The notes under the pieces are model-generated. The model made no database searches and was not told the origin of the DNA. It was given only the letters and a program-made list of their open reading frames with translations. From NCBI GenBank assembly GCA_964291305.2, contig OZ219783.1, positions 1,302,001 to 1,366,000 of the forward strand: a stretch of 64,000 bases of DNA, read 5' to 3'. Numbering within the stretch: position 1 is the first letter of the stretch; each line of letters starts with the position of its first letter. Source of the DNA: VXNF01 sp964291305 (GTDB lineage Bacteria; Actinomycetota; Acidimicrobiia; Acidimicrobiales; CATQHL01). Both the position numbers and the translations under genes were made by a program. Below are positions 60,843 through 64,000 of this stretch, piece after piece.

Positions 60843-61765
60843 GAGGTCTGGAACAAGTCGGTAAATCGCAAAACAATTGCGGTAGCTAACAACCCTGCTA
60901 AGAGCATTGCCAATGCCAACACCGCTGCAACGCCAAAAAGTCCCAATTGGAATGCAAACGAAAATGCGATTTGATTTGGCGACCAAGTCGGGTTGATCGG
61001 AGCTAACGCAGCCGCTTGCAGAATCTGAGGCTCAGCAAACAGTTGCACATTATTAGCAAATACTAAGGCCAGCATATACACAATGTAAGGCTTCAGCAGT
61101 GGACGCTTCAAATGCCAAGCTAGTTGCCAAGGCGATGCTCCATCTACAATACCAGCTTCGAGTAATTCTTCGGGAATTGCATTAAGTCCTCCGTAGAAGA
61201 TAGCGATCCAGGCGCCAGCACCGGAGAAAAATCCAATTATTGTGAAGAGCAGCGGATAGTTCTGATCTTTCAGCACGTCGATTACTTGCTCTTGTCCCAG
61301 TAAGTCGAACACCGGAGCAAAGGGACTGATACGAGGGTCGAACATGAAGATCGAAAGCAGAACTGCCGGCACTCCAGCGACTGCCCCTGGCACAAAATAT
61401 ATTGTCCGAAGTGCGCTTGCTGGCTTAGATTGTTTCATGTGCAATAGAAGGGCGATGAGTGTTACTAAAACTACTCCTAAGGGTACTGAGATTACGAGAA
61501 AACGGCCAAGGTTTCCAATTGCTTCTAGTATCCGGAAGTCGGTAAAAGCGATTCGGAAGTTCTCTAATCCTGCAGCGAAGAAATCTGGTTTACCCTGATC
61601 AAATTGGGAAAACATGAGCAGGAAGGCATATATAAATGGCCCCACGCCAAACAGCCCCATGAGTACCACATAGGGGGCACAGAACGCCCACGCAGTAGCG
61701 CGTTTCTGCAACTCAGGTCGAGCGCGACGACTTGGCCTGGCTAGTGGAATTTTGGTTGACTGCAG
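60839..61765 (-). CDS. Sugar ABC transporter permease, MalF/UgpA type, start uncertain
   Basis: A permease with six helices and the EAA-loop segment LLEAGIVDGASPWQLAWHLKRP. The first usual start is a TTG at 61711 (290 residues) with no clear ribosome site. The frame continues upstream with the basic stretch LQSTKIPLARPSRRARPE, typical of such permeases' cytoplasmic N-termini, to a CTG at 61765 that is seven bases from a strong GGAGGAAGG. I therefore give the CTG as the likely start (308 residues). It overlaps the MalG-type permease by ATGA. Confidence 0.82.
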   Translation of the reverse strand: MQSTKIPLARPSRRARPELQKRATAWAFCAPYVVLMGLFGVGPFIYAFLLMFSQFDQGKPDFFAAGLENFRIAFTDFRILEAIGNLGRFLVISVPLGVVLVTLIALLLHMKQSKPASALRTIYFVPGAVAGVPAVLLSIFMFDPRISPFAPVFDLLGQEQVIDVLKDQNYPLLFTIIGFFSGAGAWIAIFYGGLNAIPEELLEAGIVDGASPWQLAWHLKRPLLKPYIVYMLALVFANNVQLFAEPQILQAAALAPINPTWSPNQIAFSFAFQLGLFGVAAVLALAMLLAGLLATAIVLRFTDLFQTS

Positions 61766-61821
61766 CGTCCTTCCTCCGTGGCGAGACCAGGCTGAACTAC
61801 TGCGATGCCGTCAGAGCACTG

Positions 61822-61853
61822 GCTGCCGGTCAGAAGCAGAACTGACCGGCAGC
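61822..61853 (-). promoter_or_regulatory. Intercistronic stem-loop after the sugar-binding protein gene
   Basis: A perfect 12-bp stem (GCTGCCGGTCAG with CTGACCGGCAGC, 8-nt loop) lies about 70 nt past the lipoprotein stop and before the permeases. It is not followed by a T-tract. It probably stabilises the upstream mRNA or attenuates read-through, as in the BMP operon. Confidence 0.7.
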
Positions 61854-61924
61854 AACTTGTTCCTGCAACTAAGCCTGGGGCCGAGACCTAAGGCTAACTC
61901 GGGGAGGTCCTGAGGTGAGCGGGG

Positions 61925-63442
61925 TTACCGGGGTGGCTCCGTGGCGAGCTGTGTGTATCCATTTAGCTCCTGCAATTCCTTAAGCTGTCGCTCTAGTTCA
62001 GGCAGTGAATCTAGGACTGTGCCACCATCTTGAACGTTGCTAATCACAACGTCTGTAAAGGTTGCGAGATAGCTGAAACGAACTGTACCCCATGAGGGGT
62101 CGAGAAGTTCCGCGGCGGAGGCTATTGTCGGATACGGATTTTCCGAGTAAAGTGGCTTTTCCGCTACGTTTGCTTCCCAAACTTCAGCCGCGGGTTGGTA
62201 CGCCGGAAAACCGCCAGCAGTGCCCTGATATTCGGGCGCCGTGGTCACCCACTCCACGAAATGGTAGGCCGCTTCCGGGTTAGTTGAATGACGAGAGACG
62301 GCCCAAGCTGCTCCGCCTCGGGCACCCACCCAAGCGGTGTCGCTGTCTGACCACCGGGGAAGAAGCCCGATGCCGAGCTGTCCTTCCGCTGTTTGGTAGT
62401 ATAGCGAGTCTTCCTGGCCGCCGAAGACGAACTCTCCGTACCAGTTTGCAGCGGGGAAAAACAACCATTCGCCGTTTTGGATCTTCTCGACGAAGCCAGG
62501 ATCAAAGGGGCCAACTTTTGACATCACCCCTAGTTCCAGCAAGTTGTCAACCATGTTTGCGGCCCGGGTACAGCGAGGATCGCTCAGATCGGTAAAGATG
62601 CCGCCCTTGCCGTCCATCCGCTGAACTGGGCACTGCGCCGGCCAGAAATAAGTGTCCAGACACTGCTCGTCCCCGCAGGCACCGATCAGCGTCCCAGGCC
62701 GATCAGCCGCCAATCGTTCTCCAATAGCCTCATATTCTTCCCAGGTCTCTGGTAGATCCAGCCCCAGCTCGGCTAGCAAGGGAGCGTTGTACCACATCAC
62801 CATGTGTGCTATGTCGTTGCGCAGACACAGGATGCGATCCCCGTCGATGCACGGCGACATTCCCCCTGGGTAGAAGTTGGGTAATACCTCATCACTCACG
62901 AACGGTGTGAGGTCTAAGGGGTAGTTGTGCTGTTCGTCCGCGGCTTGGGCAATTAGCTCGGGCTCAGCGAATATCACATCCGGCCAGCCACTCCCGGCGG
63001 TATTGAACAGCAGAACCTGAGCCGGGAACTCGACGCGGTCAACGAACTCGTAGCTAATCGGGCGATCGGGGAAGAGTTCTTGGTAGGTCAGGACCGCAGG
63101 CTCGCGGACGGGATCGATCCAAATCATGATGGGTTCGTCGCTCGCCGACGGTTCAGCTTGACCGTCGTCGCTATCTTCTGCTGGTGCGGGCTCCGGACTT
63201 TCGGGCTCGGGGGTTTCGGGTTCCGGAGATTCGGGTTCTGGGATTTCGGCTGCGGCAGGTGTTGGTTCTGGCGGCGCGGATGGCGCTGCCGGCTCTGGAT
63301 CGTCGCCATTGCCGCAAGCTGCCGCCAGCAGGCTAAGTGCCAGCGCCCCAGCTAGCCAGATATGCCACCGGCTTCTCGCTGTCGGTGCTACCAGCCCCCT
63401 CGCCCGGCGGTAGCTGTCCCGCAATTCGCAACTAATCTTCAT
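61925..63442 (-). CDS. Extracellular sugar-binding lipoprotein (family 1)
   Basis: A 505-residue lipoprotein with a signal peptide and lipid cysteine in LSLLAAACGNG near residue 43. A Pro/Glu-rich linker of about 60 residues, made of repeated PEPE-type units, follows, and then a type-1/2 sugar-binding domain (from about residue 105) with YEEYEAIGERLA-like helices and WVGARGGAAWAVSRHSTNPEAA. Its paired permeases follow on the same strand, and the LacI-like regulator precedes it. It starts with a perfect AAGGAGGACATATG site. The ligand is probably an oligosaccharide related to the GH172 substrate. Confidence 0.91.
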   Translation of the reverse strand: MKISCELRDSYRRARGLVAPTARSRWHIWLAGALALSLLAAACGNGDDPEPAAPSAPPEPTPAAAEIPEPESPEPETPEPESPEPAPAEDSDDGQAEPSASDEPIMIWIDPVREPAVLTYQELFPDRPISYEFVDRVEFPAQVLLFNTAGSGWPDVIFAEPELIAQAADEQHNYPLDLTPFVSDEVLPNFYPGGMSPCIDGDRILCLRNDIAHMVMWYNAPLLAELGLDLPETWEEYEAIGERLAADRPGTLIGACGDEQCLDTYFWPAQCPVQRMDGKGGIFTDLSDPRCTRAANMVDNLLELGVMSKVGPFDPGFVEKIQNGEWLFFPAANWYGEFVFGGQEDSLYYQTAEGQLGIGLLPRWSDSDTAWVGARGGAAWAVSRHSTNPEAAYHFVEWVTTAPEYQGTAGGFPAYQPAAEVWEANVAEKPLYSENPYPTIASAAELLDPSWGTVRFSYLATFTDVVISNVQDGGTVLDSLPELERQLKELQELNGYTQLATEPPR

Positions 63443-63495
63443 ATGTCCTCCTTGGATTTGAGTCCGGCTGATTCAGGCGGACATTCGTTTCGTGC

Positions 63496-63597
63496 TGTCA
63501 ACCGTTTGCCACGTGCTCGAGAGCCCTCAGGCAGTTTCGGTAATCGATTACTGAAGGTAGTTGATTACTCCCAACCCGTCAAGAGGAATCGATTACC
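63496..63597. promoter_or_regulatory. LacI-type operators and promoter of the sugar operon
   Basis: GTAATCGATTAC (63540-63551) is a perfect palindrome, and a near-copy, GAATCGATTAC, sits at 63586-63596. The two AATCGATT cores are 45 bp apart, about four helical turns, as needed for looping by a LacI dimer pair. A half-like GTTGATTAC lies between them at 63559-63567. A TTGACA -35 box (63501-63496, minus strand) follows, but the -10 is not clear. The adjacent lacI-type gene is the likely regulator. Confidence 0.75.
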
Positions 63598-63639
63598 TAC
63601 CCCAAGGCAGCAGGCTGGATGGCGCCGAAGCTAGACCCG

Positions 63640-64000
63640 TTAGCTTCGCCAGGGGGAACTGGCGCGTACGATCAACTCACACGAGAGCCGCTCGTGAGTT
63701 TCACCGTGATTGCGACCATTTTGGGCATCGAGCAGGACTCTGGCCGCTAGCGCTCCCAAATCGTATGTCGGTTGCCGCACAACGGTGATCGGTGGTGTCA
63801 CTAGAGATGTCCAAGGCTCGTCATCGAAGGTAACCAGCCCGACATCGGCTCCCACTTCTAGACCGGCTTGCCTGATCGCTTCAATCACGCCTATCGCCAT
63901 TCTCGCCGCAGTGACAAAAAGGGCGTCCGGCCTAGGAACTTGGGCTAGAAGTTGCTGGGCGGTCGTCTTGCCGCCTGCGGGGGTGAACTCACCACAGGCG
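63640..64000 (-). CDS. LacI-family transcriptional regulator, partial (5' end beyond window)
   Basis: The frame is open to the window's right edge. The visible 119 residues are the C-terminal sensor domain: RPDALFVTAARMAIGVIEAIRQ, VGLVTFDDEPW and ITVVRQPTYDLGALAARVLL are LacI-type motifs. An internal ATG at 63900 is not the start. The HTH domain is outside the window. It lies upstream of the sugar operon and the palindromic operators, so it is probably a sugar-responsive repressor of that operon and perhaps of itself. Confidence 0.92.
   Translation of the reverse strand, partial: ACGEFTPAGGKTTAQQLLAQVPRPDALFVTAARMAIGVIEAIRQAGLEVGADVGLVTFDDEPWTSLVTPPITVVRQPTYDLGALAARVLLDAQNGRNHGETHERLSCELIVRASSPWRS

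Overview
The window looks like a chromosomal segment of a high-GC actinobacterium. It carries a complete Pup-proteasome locus, a mycothiol-dependent maleylpyruvate isomerase-type enzyme, DUF222/HNH and DUF4193 proteins, many GTG/TTG starts and much 4-bp ATGA gene overlap. The mix of radical-SAM DUF512 next to der, acyl-CoA enzymes, VOC proteins and hydantoinases suggests an uncultivated Acidimicrobiia-like lineage. That placement is an inference, not a demonstrated result.

Region 1 (1-7500) is housekeeping: a partial plsC-type acyltransferase, ispH, a DUF512 radical-SAM protein, der, a membrane SpoIIE phosphatase, a small zinc-ribbon membrane protein, ribF and a histidine phosphatase. A short duplication follows the phosphatase. 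Region 2 (7576-22780) is a long same-strand catabolic block: VOC protein, cupin, hydantoinase A/B, acyl-CoA ligase, a BMP-family (nucleoside-type) ABC importer whose lipoprotein carries a long Ala-rich stalk, an MDR oxidoreductase, an O-methyltransferase-like protein and an amidohydrolase. It reads as uptake and breakdown of a cyclic-amide or nucleobase-like compound.

Region 3 (22939-33600) is accessory: an AT-richer lipoprotein with a TbpB-like C-terminus, two VOC proteins, a Rieske oxygenase, an MDMPI-fold protein, an acyl-CoA dehydrogenase, a decayed nitroreductase, an MBL-fold hydrolase, an old-yellow-enzyme homologue, a frameshifted small membrane protein and a DUF222/HNH endonuclease. 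Region 4 (33771-37746) is a thiamine-type ABC importer (ATPase, fused permease, binding lipoprotein) behind a TPP riboswitch. Region 5 (37769-44040) holds an unknown OB/RGG-type protein, nudix, GNAT and DUF4193 genes, a double-domain ThyX homologue, an M20 amidohydrolase and a lipid-kinase-related protein.

Region 6 (44081-58376, minus strand apart from one gene) is the Pup-proteasome locus in near-canonical order: arc/mpa, dop, pup, prcB, prcA, pafA, a fused pafBC, then lepB, tatA, tatC and helY. A GDPD gene and a 71-72 bp tandem repeat interrupt it. A ferredoxin is divergent from arc. Region 7 (58834-64000) is a sugar module: a GH172 (DUF2961) hydrolase, two permeases, a sugar-binding lipoprotein and a LacI-type regulator, with palindromic operators between the last two.

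No rRNA, tRNA, CRISPR array, complete insertion sequence or origin was recognised. The strongest second-look items are the double ThyX with a split catalytic motif, the stalked BMP lipoprotein, two genes that seem to start at CTG, two previously hidden broken genes, the tandem repeat abutting the GDPD start, and strong stem-loops placed after the binding-protein gene in two separate ABC operons.
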